In this document: positions 33,026 to 44,837 of the stretch, in pieces | Layout: every line of letters starts with the position of its first letter | How positions within the stretch are numbered: position 1 is the first letter of the stretch | Position numbers and translations under genes: made by a program | Notes under the pieces: generated by a model | Told to the model about the DNA's origin: nothing | Database searches by the model: none | What the model saw: the letters and a program-made list of their open reading frames with translations, nothing else | Assembly (NCBI GenBank): GCA_020747015.1 | Contig: JAGTJM010000031.1 | Span: forward strand, 62,001-126,000 | DNA length: 64,000 nucleotides | DNA from: Pyrenochaeta sp. MPI-SDFR-AT-0127 | Taxonomy: Eukaryota > Ascomycota > Dothideomycetes > Pleosporales > Cucurbitariaceae | Direction: 5' to 3'

Positions 33026-35020
33026 ATGGAGAACATTATATTCGATGGCTCGCCGCTGGCAGAGTTTCTAGAAGGCATGCATCGTCCTGTCCGTGATTAC
33101 CAAGCACCCAGCCCTAACTATGCCAGGCGAAGGCAGAGGCCAAGACTCACCTCCCGCATCTCCCGCAGCATCCGCCTCCCTAGACACCCAGGGCTTCGCG
33201 CCACGAGGGCCTTCAACCCTCCAGTCGAGGATACGGGACAAGCTTCCACAGCCACTTCGCATACACGGCCGCCATGGCTCCATCGCCCGCATACACACGG
33301 CGTGCTCGGTAATGCTGTCCAGCATCTCGCGGTCAAAAGGCATGGTTACTGACTGGAATGTATAGAAAGCGGTCAACTCGCGGCTCGGGCGGGCGGACAA
33401 CGAGCGCTTTCTAGAGCACTTTCGCTATCTCATTGTCGCCTCTCAGCTTCTGGGCGACCAAGGAGGCTTGCGGACCGCCTCTCTCCACAGCTTCGCCGCC
33501 AACGGACGACCGAACCCGCATGAATTCAAGATCGCCACCGTCAGCCCTTCCGGCGCAGCTCTCACCAGCGCAACGGCCTTCGTGCTCGTCTGGCTCGTAC
33601 ATTGGTCACGGCGTCGGGGAAACTTCAGCAAGAGCAGGTCACTGCTCGTCGTGCTGGTGTTCGCCGCAGTCGCAACGGCAGGCTACACGTACATGCGCCG
33701 GCAGTGGCTACATTATCTGAGACAGGAGGCTGTGGAGGGCGCTTCTGCCTTGGTCACCAACCTGCAGGCATTCGAAGCTTCTACGTCATCGGCCCTGGCT
33801 TTGATTCAAGAGGTCGAGCTTGTGTCAAGGGGCTATAGACTGTGAGTCCCCGTCTCGGCTAAACTCACCTCCCTCAACCACCTCTAATTCCATGCAGCAG
33901 CAGCCCATTGCCACCCATCTCGCGGATCGAAGAGAAGGGCCAGGCTCACCGCTGCAAACGCTTACGTCGAAGCCTTAAAGCCGCTTTTGCTGACATTATC
34001 CCTGTCCTGGCTGCACAGTGCGGCACTCTCAAGCAGCTTATCCAGGAAGATGACTTGGAAAAATACCTCGATGTCTACGAGATCAGCAACCCAGATCTGC
34101 AAGAGGCGGCTGAAGGTTACTCCGAGTCGGAATTCGAGGATGCCGAGACGCTGAAGGCGCTCAGAACCCTTCAATACCGCCTATCCACTCTTCGCCGCGT
34201 CTACCTATGTTCCCTCCTAGCCCTCGAGGCAGATGGCGGCAAACCAGACTTCATACGATGGTCGACAGTAGTGGACTCTATGCTTAGCTTGGCCCGCCCC
34301 ATGGGCCAGTGGAGCGAGAAATTCAATCGCGTTCTTGCGGAAGAGGAGCAGTTCATTCTGCCGTCCCCGAATAAGATCGCACCGACACCAGGACGAGAGA
34401 AATTGCGCAATTCCGTTCGAAAACTGTCAGGTTTATCCCAGGGCATTCGCGGCCTGCAAGCCAAGATGCAAGTGCTTCGTGAAGAAACCAATAAGAGCTT
34501 GGAACATACAGAAGATGTCACTGAACTTGGCTCTCATCTAATGGCACAGTATGAATCTATTGGTGCGGATCTAAAGAGTTTGATGCAAGCATGGGAGGCC
34601 GGCAAAAGCGCCCTCGCCCTCAATATCGACAGACACGAGCGTCGCATTTCCCAAGCGTCGAGCGGTCTGCGGTCGCCTGTACCGAGCCTTGGCGGTTTGA
34701 CTGCCGTGGACGAAGGCAGTCCGTCCGATGCCCTTCGTGCCTTGAACGGAGATCTTCTCAGCCCCCAGCAGAGTGCGCCTCCAAGCGATCAGGGTAGCAC
34801 ATCCGACGACGAAGTTTTTGAAGCCATTGCGATACCAAAGACACGCGTCACAATGTCCAGAGAAGAGCGAATGCACAAAATCCAGGAAGATCGCGCACGA
34901 CAAGTTTCCCTACGCGAACAACGAGAAGCAAGCACAAACATGTTGAGAGAACTGGAGTCAGTCATCAACCTGAGACCAAGCAGGGTCACGGGACCTGGAA
35001 TCAGAGTTACGAGTCTTTAA
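33026..35020 (+). CDS. Vezatin/Inp2-like membrane protein (myosin-binding motif of peroxisomes family)
   Basis: Clear exons are up to 33308, 33366-33841 and 33898-35020. Intron 33309-33365 removes an in-frame TAG and joins IHTACS to KAVNSRLGRADNERFLEHFR. The ATG at 33026 starts a plausible N-terminus (MENIIFDGSPLAEFLEG), but the first intron, ending at 33126, has no normal donor: options are GC at 33075, GT at 33084 or GT at 33093 (34 nt). A start at 33120 would avoid it. Two adjacent hydrophobic helices (about LTSATAFVLVWLVHW and SLLVVLVFAAVATAGY) are followed by a long helical, coiled-coil-rich region and a disordered Ser-rich segment. The layout matches the fungal vezatin-type family that links peroxisomes or membranes to myosin V. 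The terminal RVTSL is not a confident targeting signal. Confidence 0.8.
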
Positions 35021-37842
35021 CGCAACCGTTCACTTTTTCTTTTCCTCTATCTTTGGCATCTGTTTTGGGGCCGGGCGGATCTAATGAACATGCTTTGCTA
35101 GACGTCGCAATTTTCCTTTTTGTCACACTTTTCTTTTTCACGGCGTTTTACTATAATGGGGGTCCACAATTTGGGCTTGGACTTTGGACCTTTTTTTTCA
35201 AGGCTATACCACGGGCGCGCGATCTTCGCATTTTTGGGGGAGGCTTTCGTTTTCCACCCCCTTTCGTTCTCGTTTTTGCTCCTGTTGTTCTCATATGTTT
35301 TGGCGGAGTTTTTTGGTCCGGCGCCGTAATGTCTAACACGTAAAACACGTCTACCGTTGTCGTCCATGGTTTAACCATCTAGCTTGTATAGCATAGCAAA
35401 CAGCACTGCGCTGAAGTATTTCAAATCGCCTCCTTATTTCCGGCGTAATGATAAGACAAATCAATGAAATTAAGAAGATTTATACCATGTTTGGCCTACT
35501 GTTTGCTCATCTTTCTTGTTGAGGTTTGAATGTTGTAGAGTGGATGAGACGGATTCTACCAAGCCGTTCGCATCTTGGGTCGTTCGAAATAAAAGACCAG
35601 GAACGTATCTCAGCGTCTGACACGTTCCAGCAATGAATAGGGAGTTACTCTGGATATGATACAAGAGAACTCATGTTTACTGAGTGCTAAGTCCCTACCA
35701 CCTTTTATGGTAGCTTAGCATTTGGAAAATAAAGGAGCTCCTTCATACATATAGATACCAACTTGCGTTTAGCATCGAAACGATACCTCACCGTCTAATG
35801 TATCCCCACTCCGAAGAGGTTGAATGTACTCCGATACGAGTGCTGCATTCCCTGCAGCACTCGGGATTGAGCGTGTATATGCACCTATCGTTGGATCCGG
35901 GACAAGCCGGAATACAGTACGGAGTTCCTGAAGGTTTCCCGACTGCGTGGGTGCTTCAAACGGCCATGTGATGATGCCTATCCAATCGAAAAAGTGGATT
36001 CACAGGGTATGGTGTGGCATATGTACATTGTTGTTTGCTTTTTTTTTGTGCGAGACGACGAAGCGCTGTGGAGATTGGCATGCTAGCCATTCTTCGTGAA
36101 TGTGATTTGGTACCTCCTCGTTCCTACACTGATCTCTGACGTCTGGTTCAAGACAGAATATGGGGGCATTGTGGAGCATACGTTTGTCGCGGTGATCGCT
36201 CATGTGGGCTAATGTTTTCCGTTGGTCTAGAACACAAGGATCAGCAGGGATGCTGAAATGACGAGGAGTATCTTCATAGCAAGGTTGGAACTACCAACGT
36301 AGACTTTAGCTACGCATCCCGGTTCTCTGGGCCCCGCAAATCACAGTTTGCTCAGGCAATGCAGTACACTTCGATTTGTGTGTCGACGTATTACGTTTGC
36401 TCAATGAAGCCCACAATCATCTGCGTAACCTGCTGTGGATGTGTCACCGAGAAAGCTCCTGTGGGCACACAGACTTCCCTGGAAGATCTTACAGGTTTGA
36501 TGTTCATTGGTTGCTTTGCAAATCTCGCGCAAATAGGCCAAGGTAGATCGCCATAGACTCAAGATAGCCTCACTTTGTGTTTCGAAGCTCTACTGGGTAT
36601 CTCGAGGACTACCATGAGCAAGCGTATAGATGTTACTCCAGTGCAATATTCGAGAACTCACCCGCCACTTCTTCAGCAGTATGCATCCCCGCGCTGCAAC
36701 GTGGTTGACCAACGGTGGTTTCGAGCATGGGCCTGCTTGTGGGTGCATTAGCGAGGCTTTTAATTCGTGAACAACTGGAGCTGCATAAATTTGATGGTCA
36801 TGCCTCTAAATAAAATATTTCTGTGAAGCCTGTGACAAGTATAGGTTTACTTTTGGAGAGTATACAGGTGAACGGGCAAAGCTAGACAGGCGGTCGGAAA
36901 GTCTGGGGGACGGTCAAGGTCTTGGTTTTATGCAAGCAGGGATTACGTACTATTCATGATAACATCTACATCATATGCGCTCCTCTTTCAAAGTGTGATG
37001 AGCTAATTCGTCTTGAATCCATGTCGGATGCATGTAGGGCCTGCACAAGGGCTTGCTTCAGAACAGCAAGCTCCGTCAGGTTATCCACTGCTAGGGCCTA
37101 TGAGCGCCCAACTCATGCCTGACTGCCCTGGGGACCCGAAGCCCTGCTGTTGCCACACCCTGCCCTGGCGAATTAAGTAGAATTTGAGCGACAAGTGTTG
37201 AAGTAATGTGCGCTAGAAACGTTTCGAAGAACGCTCGCACCCGCCTCAGACAGCCTCTCGTGAGAGACGGGCCAGTAGCAGCGTGATTGCTCGACCAATT
37301 GCGACGAGGTGAGTGGAATGCTGAAGCCATATTGGCTACTCTTCCAAACGAAGGGCTGTGCGAATGACTGGGCTAATTAGTGTTAGTTAGCTAGCATAAG
37401 CCCCCAGTGCCCCTGCTCCTTGAGTTCAGGCGGACAATTCTTTAATCCGACCTCACCTGTTCCTACAGCCCTGCGAGAGAGTAAACAACGACGGTTCGAA
37501 GAGCGTAAGACCAGTATCTATTCTTTAAAGAACTTCCAACGATGCATACTAAGAGAAAATACCAAAGACTGAGAAGCCTCCTCTTTCACGATAGGCGGAG
37601 AAAGGCGTCGTTAGCTTGGACGCCGAACTCCGAAATTACCATACGCATTCGCTCCCAACGGACGCCTTCCACGCACACGCAACATAAAGAAAGGCCAGAG
37701 AGTCTGATGGAAAGGAAACCTGACAGGAAAAATGAAATCGACATTCTATGCAAGGAGAAATACCCGACCGAAGTGGTCACCGACCTTCACCCATCACTAA
37801 GACCACGAAGCTACGACCCCACACGTACCACATCTTGATATC
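35021..37842. other. Gene-poor region, 2.8 kb
   Basis: The first 320 bases are a T-rich 3' UTR; the ORFs in it begin without ATG. The rest carries only short ORFs on both strands and a perfect 11-bp inverted repeat at 35837-35863. No gene is supported. Confidence 0.5.
35837..35863. repeat. Perfect 11-bp inverted repeat with 5-nt loop
   Basis: CGAGTGCTGCA at 35837-35847 and its exact reverse complement at 35853-35863, separated by TTCCC. Confidence 0.9.
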
Positions 37843-38871
37843 CTACTGCCCATACTCTGGGTCCCTGGCAGTCGGAGGGGGCGCGCCATGTCGTCTCCGC
37901 ATGTGCACCTTCAAACCATCGGATCGCGCATACTCTTTGCCGCAACCCGTGACGAGACAAGGGAACTTAACTTTCTCTCGAGTAGATTCAGTGCAAGCTT
38001 CAGATTTCAAGTGACGAGTCAAGTTTCCAAGTGCGTGGATGCCTGTTAAGACTGTCCCACAGCCTTTGGGACAAGGGATAACGTCCTCGGCATACCCCTG
38101 TTGAGCTCGGGGAGAGACGCTATACTCCGTATATCCCTGTGTAGTATCCGGAGAGGCATTATACTCAGTGTGCCCCCGTGTAGTCCGAGGAGGGACACTA
38201 TACTCAGTATACTGCGTGGTTTGCGGAGGGACACTATACTCCGTATACCCCCGCGTGGTTTCTGGAGAGATGGGTGGCTGTGGGGCCCTATCCATTCCGT
38301 CTGGCAACCTCAAAGGCACGTGCCTAGATGGGGGGCTGTATTCGACTGCGGTCGGTACCCTTGAAGATTTGGTCAGCAACTATGGCAAAGAATGGACGGA
38401 TTCCTCACCCTCCTTGTCCCGAAGAAACACCTGTTGCGGATTCGTTGTGAGACCTACGAACATGTTAGCAACTGCTCATCATGTGGCCCCCTTCGTTACT
38501 CACCAATCCATACTTGTACTCCCATCAGACTGATGCTGATACCGGTATGCAGTATTGTCATGGAATCGATCATTCGGTATATAGCCAGTGCTCTGGTGAG
38601 TTTCATCATTGGAAGTATCACGATACTCTGTCGGAGGAGACTGTGTGGCATATTGACCCGATTCATATGCAGGTCTGCTACTAGAATTCAAGCTTTCTCC
38701 AACTCCGTACATCGTCCCTGATGGATACTCATTGGACCCAGTAGGATTTTGCTCGTTTACGAGTGATTGCTGAGATACGTGCATGGTGGACCCATGAGAA
38801 GCATAATCATACTCAGAGTCGTCCTCAGGCCAGGTCTGTGTAGGTGCCTGGTGGTAAGGATTGTAACTCAT
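37843..38871 (-). CDS. C2H2 zinc-finger protein with Tyr-rich tandem repeats
   Basis: Three exons on the minus strand: 38871-38504, 38453-38409 and 38359-37843; 309 aa. Intron 2 removes an in-frame TGA. The N-terminal half is disordered, rich in Tyr, Ser, Gln and His. Residues about 165-225 hold about five imperfect 14-15-residue repeats with the core GYTEYSV-x-P. The C-terminal part has two zinc fingers: one starting CPKGCGTVLTG and ending in a C2HC-like LKSEAC, and a classical one with CLVTGCGKEYARSDGLKVHMRRRH. The order resembles fungal regulators with a Cys-rich first finger and a standard second one. Nuclear, DNA-binding role inferred; targets unknown. A similar gene lies 3.2 kb to the right in the same orientation. 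Confidence 0.8.
38105..38275. repeat. Coding minisatellite, about 45-bp units
   Basis: Four to five imperfect units inside exon 3 of the zinc-finger gene, each containing ACTATACTC or a close variant followed by a CGTG(G/T)T-rich stretch; one unit is 3 bp shorter. The units translate as GYTEYSV-type repeats. Confidence 0.8.
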
Positions 38872-41800
38872 GCTTCGATCTAGGATTTCTTTTCTTGGTA
38901 TATGTTGCTCTTCAGCCGATTCTCAATTCGTTTCTTTCTGCCGTGGAAGAGTCAAGGCGATATGACCTGTTGGTTGGCAGACCCCGAGCTGGCTGCGTGC
39001 CCGTCGATTTCGTTTGCGAAAGCCAATGTTCAGCAAGACCTGTGGATGTGCTGTGCCCTTGGCCTGTTTCTTAGCAAGATAGGCAGAGGAAGTTCGATGG
39101 GAGTGTCTCGTTTCAAGTGTTTGAATACGAAGAAGAGATATGCGATTCATGAAGAAGCAGACGATGAAAGAATGTGCTGAAAGGAGCTGCTTTATGCTGT
39201 TCAACTGTATCTCCGGGAAATACAAGTAGGTAGGAATGCCTACTTACGCATGCATGTTGGCAAGTCCATCGCAGGGCACATTCGGTCTTCACCGTGCGTC
39301 CGGGTTCCCTGCTGGGATGCGAATTCGCCCTATCGAAAGTAAGTATGCCTGCAACTCGAACGAAAGGTCAGGAGTTGTGTGACAACTCTACACGGTTGAC
39401 ACGCCAATCAGAGACTCATGGGCTTCGTCTGAAGTGGTACAACCCATCAGGCGTATGGTCGGTCTCAGTCCTGTTCGTGAGGCCGCGAGTGGGCAATGCT
39501 GCCGCTTCAGAATGACGCCTACCATTTGAAATGTTTATACGAGAAGGCAAAACCATTCAAGAGCATTCGTGAGCTACCAATACCGGGGTTATCCCAGAAT
39601 CTTGCTCCATGGGGCTATGACGGCCATCGGGGCTGTCGCGGCCAATTAGTGGACAGCCTTCGATCATCACGCACAGAGCTTCATCCCGGAACATAATTGT
39701 GACGCCTTGATTCGAAGCTCAGTTGCAAATAAACTTTTTCTGTCCCTGATCATCTTTCGGGGACGCGATTTTGACGCCTGGCCAGAAGATTGAGATTGCC
39801 TTACTTGCCCAGTAATCGACATCAACCATGCGGGCGTCTTATGAGAATTTCCAGCGATTAGGAACACGTCAAGATTGAGGGGCGTCCGAGGCAGCCGTGC
39901 CGCCGGCGCGGCAGACCTTACTAGGCCTCGCCACATGCAGCGGGAATTCGATCGAAACTCAAGGCTGGCATGTCTTCAGAAAGGATCAGATACCCTACTG
40001 AGGCGCTGTCTGCTCTCATCCTAGATGCCTTCGCACAGACAACATGCCCATCGTCTTGGACTGATCACTGCCAAAGTGACATCGGGACGGCGCGATATCC
40101 GCACGGCACAGTTACCGGCTTTCGGTGGCTCGCTTTCACATCCAATTGCATTGCCGATCAGCGATTGCGGGCCGCGCTCACGCTCACTGAGCATGCAAGG
40201 GATAATCTGTGCTACACAGAATATCCCAAAAATTTCTAGTTTCAAACTTCAGGACACGTACATTGTTCGCAGGTTTGTGACATGGCCATGTTCAGGGCGC
40301 TTATGCTCAGCGAGTAACGCGGCGCAGCCCCCAGTCCACAGAAGATTTCCGTTGCTCATCGGCACGTAAGCGAAATGCGACCACAGCTGGTACCAAAGAC
40401 CGTGGCGCTTCTTTTGGGGAATCGAAAGTGACGATTTCCAGGTCCAGGTTCATGAGACACGGATAAGAACGAGCGGTCAGTTAGCCACGCCGCACCACAT
40501 TATTTGACAACATCCTACGACCTTTCGAAAAGTACCCTTTCCAAGCATTCGACCATGTAAAGCTTGACAAATTGACAGGGAGTACAGAATTACTTTGGCT
40601 ACTGAACAACACAACGAACTTGTATAGTAAACACCAAATCGCCTATTTTTCAAACCGTTGTAATGACGCAGCAACGTTTGACCGGAAGTTTCTCGAAGCG
40701 ACTCCTATCAGAGTAAAGATCTACTCGCATATTTTTGGTCACCTGGCAGTGATTATTGCCGCGTAACTTGACATATCATGGGATATGATCACCGCCTTAG
40801 GGAACACCACGTTGGCTACGCCTGCATTGCATCGCTCGTGCTGTCAAGCATGCACAGCTGATTAGACCTGAACCAACAATTTGTCGCATTCAGGTTGCAA
40901 CGGTAACACGGCAGCTTTCTACATCTCGCTTTCAACATCACCGGAATCAAATGGATTCGCCAGATTCTGCGCCAGTGGCTCCGGATGCCTAGGCCGCGTT
41001 GAGGGACGAGACAGAAGGTCTAGCGCAGGAGAAGCGGTGAACATATAACCATTGTCAGTGTCATTGTGCTGACTTATGCACGAATTGGCTGCACGTTTGC
41101 CTTCTTTTTCCCGCTCCGTCGTCCACCAGCCCAATACATGGCTGCGGGGAACGATCATTCCGCCATATACGAATCAAACAAGATTAAGATCGATTTGTCA
41201 AACAGATTCGCCATCAACGTTGTCCAGTCTACATGCAGGACTTGGCGGCGAATGCTGTGCGACACCATAGGGCTACGACCGAATTTGGTACGTTCTGCAT
41301 ACGTCTTCACGATCGATCTATGCATGATGTGGAGGCCGTTGGCTAAGCCTCACCAGCTACAGCAGCGCCGTTAGAATTCCACCGGTTGATACTTCGTACA
41401 GGAGCTAGCCTTATGGTTTCTCCTTACCTTGGTGTTGCAGGGATATTTGGCCCCAGGAACGTCGCGACATCCTCAGCTTTCATTTCAACTGCAGTTGCAC
41501 TGCCCCAGGGACGGCGCTCTAAGCCTGTTCAACTGCTACGCTATCTTTTGGCGATGTAGCCTTGATGCCCCTTTCCTAGTGCGCTGGTAAAGCCTAACAG
41601 CCTAGATATAGAGGACTTCAGGCTGCTTGATAGGCTTTCCAAGTGAGATCAATACGCAGGGGCTGTGTAGCGACGGATTGCGTTGCGGCCGATACTCTAA
41701 TGCAGTCTCCCGCCATGCTACACAATTTGACGCATGGGTGGTGAAAGACTAACATATGTTCAAATGGCGGGAAGGCTACCGATTCACCAGGAACAAGGAT

Positions 41801-42084
41801 CTAACAACATACCTAGGAAAAGCGCGAAACTACCTTAGGCGAGATCAACGAGCCAAAGATTTGTTTGATTTGGTGGAAGATGTATTCATTACACGGTTTA
41901 TGACCATGCCGTAACATTCTGCAGTGTGGGCGAACGTACATGAAAAGAGACTCGAAACACTTTTGAAGGTCTACGAAGCCCATCAAAAGACATATGACCT
42001 ACATCTGCATCTAAGGAAATCCCCATTAACTTGATATTCAACACAAATGAAAGGTTAGTAAATGAATGACTTAGGAATCAGTTC
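38872..42084. other. Gene-poor region, 3.2 kb, with a possible ORF remnant
   Basis: No intact gene is supported. At about 41765-41911 (+) one frame reads like protein (WREGYRFTRNKDL, then YLRRDQRAKDLFDLVEDVF), ends in TAA, and a second protein-like stretch follows (KRLETLLKVYEAHQ) before a stop at about 42034. This may be a gene relic; I cannot name it. Confidence 0.45.
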
Positions 42085-43030
42085 TCATGACGCCTCGTCC
42101 GTGCGCTTCCGTTTCTTTGCCTGTGGCGGATTCGTCTCTGGGTGGCTCCGTCGAGTATGGAGCAATAATGCATCGTCCCGGCCGAAAGTTGACCGGCATC
42201 CCTCTACGTTGCAGCGGATATGCTTCGCACCATCCGAAGATGCACGAGAGCTATGCTTGCTCTCCATATGACGATGCAAGTTGCGCTGCGCATACTGTCC
42301 TGTATAGGGATTGTGGCAAAGTGGACAATCAAGGGTTCGTACATCACCACTGCATCCACGATTAGCTCATGTGTCCTAAAGTATGAAGCATCCGGCAACA
42401 AACAGACATACACATTAGAGGTTGGTTGACTCGATTGTGATGATCTAGGTGTGATCTGACCATGAGAAATGTCTACCATAGAGGGCGTTTTGGTTTCGAT
42501 TAAGTGGTACTGCAAGGGGCCTTGCGCATAGGCGTATACGCTCTCTTGGCTGCTGCTAATCACTGTCAGTCACGTCCACAACACTTTGTTGTGAAACCTT
42601 ACCTGCTTCGAGTCGTTCTGAAATCTGCACTGTCAATGTTGCTAGCGAAACCAGGCAAATGAGTGTAGTCGCTCGGCACGAAATATGTGCTTGTCTCTGG
42701 ATCATCATAGAATGCATCAATGGTATAATGCATTTGTGGTAGTGCACAGTCACGGCTTCGGCCGTAGAAAGAGAGGGGTGTGTTAGGTATTGTTGTGTGT
42801 TGCATTTCGTGTGGATATCCGTGGTCCATTGGAGCTGCATTCTGTGTTCGCAACATCCGCGATGGCGCGTTGTATGCTCTATCTACTGCCTCACGAATAG
42901 AAGGTGGCCAGTCCGGTGGGGGCAGATTCTGTGAAAGTGTGTCGCTCATACTCCAGGTTGATGACGATGCTATGCCGTTCCCACGGTCAGACAACTGGGT
43001 CCTTTCATCATGTACTCGACCGCGGGTCAT
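42085..43030 (-). CDS. C2H2 zinc-finger protein, second copy of the local pair
   Basis: Three exons on the minus strand: 43030-42603, 42555-42412 and 42349-42085; 278 aa. Introns are GT-AG and in phase; the donor of intron 2 is GTATGT. The N-terminal 190 residues are disordered, rich in Ser, Pro, Tyr and His. Two fingers follow at about residues 197-262: CPLCHNPYTGQ ending in NLHRHMESKH, and CNVEGCRSTFGRDDALLLHTRRSH. A basic tail (AKKRKRT) is a likely nuclear localisation signal. The arrangement (disordered head, first finger, 20-residue linker, second finger with GC-x4-Y/F-x-R-x-D) matches the gene at 37843-38871, suggesting an old local duplication or a shared family. Probable transcription factor; targets unknown. 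Confidence 0.8.
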
Positions 43031-44837
43031 GTGCTAGACCTCCACTTTAGTTACTGGCTCACAGAGTGATATTGCATGCGCTAGTTTCATGAGTTGCATT
43101 TTTACTTACCATTCTGCAACCGTTCGCGCCAGCAGTGGACGGTTGGTCATTCGTCACAGGCATCTTGCTCGCATTGCGGGCCTTCCCACAATCGGCGGAC
43201 TTCCCAGGTTGACTTTTCGAGCACAGGAACGCTATACAAAGAAGTGAGGCTCTTGATGTAAAGTTACATTTCGAGCAGCGAGTTCTGCTCAAACGCTGAT
43301 TTTGTCCAGTCAGAATGAGGACCGAAGGACCCAGTGGTGCTACTTTCTGAATGGCTCACTCGCCCCGCGCAGTCGCCCTCGACGTGGAGCTCTCCAGCGC
43401 ATTCTCTCTTGCCAGCAAAGCAAAAGTAGGCCATTTTCCAGGGCGAATAGAGTTCAATTGTACGTCGACTGAGAGTCACCATTTTTCACTCACCGGAAAT
43501 CACAATCTCTAGCCTCACTCCGCTGTGCGTTGTCATCAAATCTATCGGCGCTGCATCACACGTGTATCAACTCCATTCCTCGACGCACAGCGGGTGGCGG
43601 CCGTGCCTTCGTATAAGGCCTTGAGGGCGGCCTCAGGAGGGCGTGGCGGCGCCAACGCACGATGAAGAAAGGGAGTCGACAAGACGCCTGTTTCAGATTT
43701 GGTCGAAACATTTGCAGGGAAACCCTGGAAGAATCTGCTTATTGTCAACATTACTCAAGACGTACCGTAGAGTCGGGAGAAGGTCCTTTCCCATGAGCAA
43801 ATCGTGCTACAGCGGCTGAAGGGCGCCGGGAGCTGGACTCTGACAGGGGAGCGTGCCTTGTGCAATGGAAAAATCAGGCAAATACCTCGAGAGGCGAAGC
43901 GGGACGAGGCGAAGCGAATCATGACTGGAGGGCTAGTTGAATGGGCGCTGGAGGGCGATGGCCGACACGCATATGTCCATGGTTCCACAGGGCACGGCAT
44001 GAGCGGGAGCTAAGGGGGAAAAGCCTGGGGAAATAGCTGCAGCAACTCCAGATATATCCTTTGAATTTGGATGCTAAATTGGGCAGATACAAAAAGTGAA
44101 GCGGTTGGGCACGTATGCTTCATGAAGCGCTATTGTTTTCTCTCCAGTTCCAACGTGCTGTCGAACCCCGCCGACGCCACCAACTCCCGCTTCAGACCTG
44201 CAGCCTGATCGACACACACCACATACGTCTGCCACGTTTTGTGGGGCGGATGAACTGTCATGGAGCTAGTTTCAGGTTGACGCGGGTATTCGGCATTGCC
44301 CACGATTTCGCCCCAATTTCCGCCCCAGAGTTGTGAATTCAATCGCTGTCGTACAGCCTGCCAATATATCATGGCACGTTTTTGCATAAACTCAAGGCAT
44401 ATCATGTGGTCGAATCGGCTCAGCCCTACTCAGCCCTGTCTGTAGTCTGTGTGTCACACAACCTTCGCTTCTTAGACCCCTATGTAGTGACCTGGAATCT
44501 CCTTGCCGCTGCCTTAAGACCCAAAAGACTTCTCAGCCTCGTGGAAAGCAGACCGATCACGGAAAAGCGGCACATTTTATTCTCCTTCTGTCAACCTTGG
44601 GCAGCCCTGCTTGTATCCACTTGGGCTTCGTTGAAGGAAGTCTCATCGCCTCGATGCCTTGTTCACATTTTCACTACTGGGTCGGGGTGAAAGGTGACGA
44701 ATGCCGACGTCTAACAAACCACATCTCGGAACGGGTGAGTAAAAGAATCATTTGCGATTATTGTTAAAACGACCACTGAAATAACTGAACACATAGTGCG
44801 AGAACACATGGTTTAATTATTCAATCGATGAAGATTA
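43031..44837. other. Intergenic, nothing firmly supported
   Basis: ATG-initiated minus-strand ORFs at 43264-43482 (Cys-containing) and 44130-44405 (91 aa) show no recognisable domain. The stretch 43570-43660 is G/C-rich. Nothing else seen. Confidence 0.45.

Noticed and set aside
33361..33366. GTATAG as a 6-nt intron joining two vezatin-like frames
   Set aside because: Far too short; the 57-nt intron 33309-33365 explains the same stop with normal sites.
35053..35343. Hydrophobic 96-codon ORF resembling a membrane protein
   Set aside because: Begins at TTG in a T-rich 3' UTR; the hydrophobicity comes from T-rich codons.
44130..44405. 91-codon ATG ORF on the minus strand
   Set aside because: No recognisable domain and no intron or neighbour support; could be real but cannot be supported.
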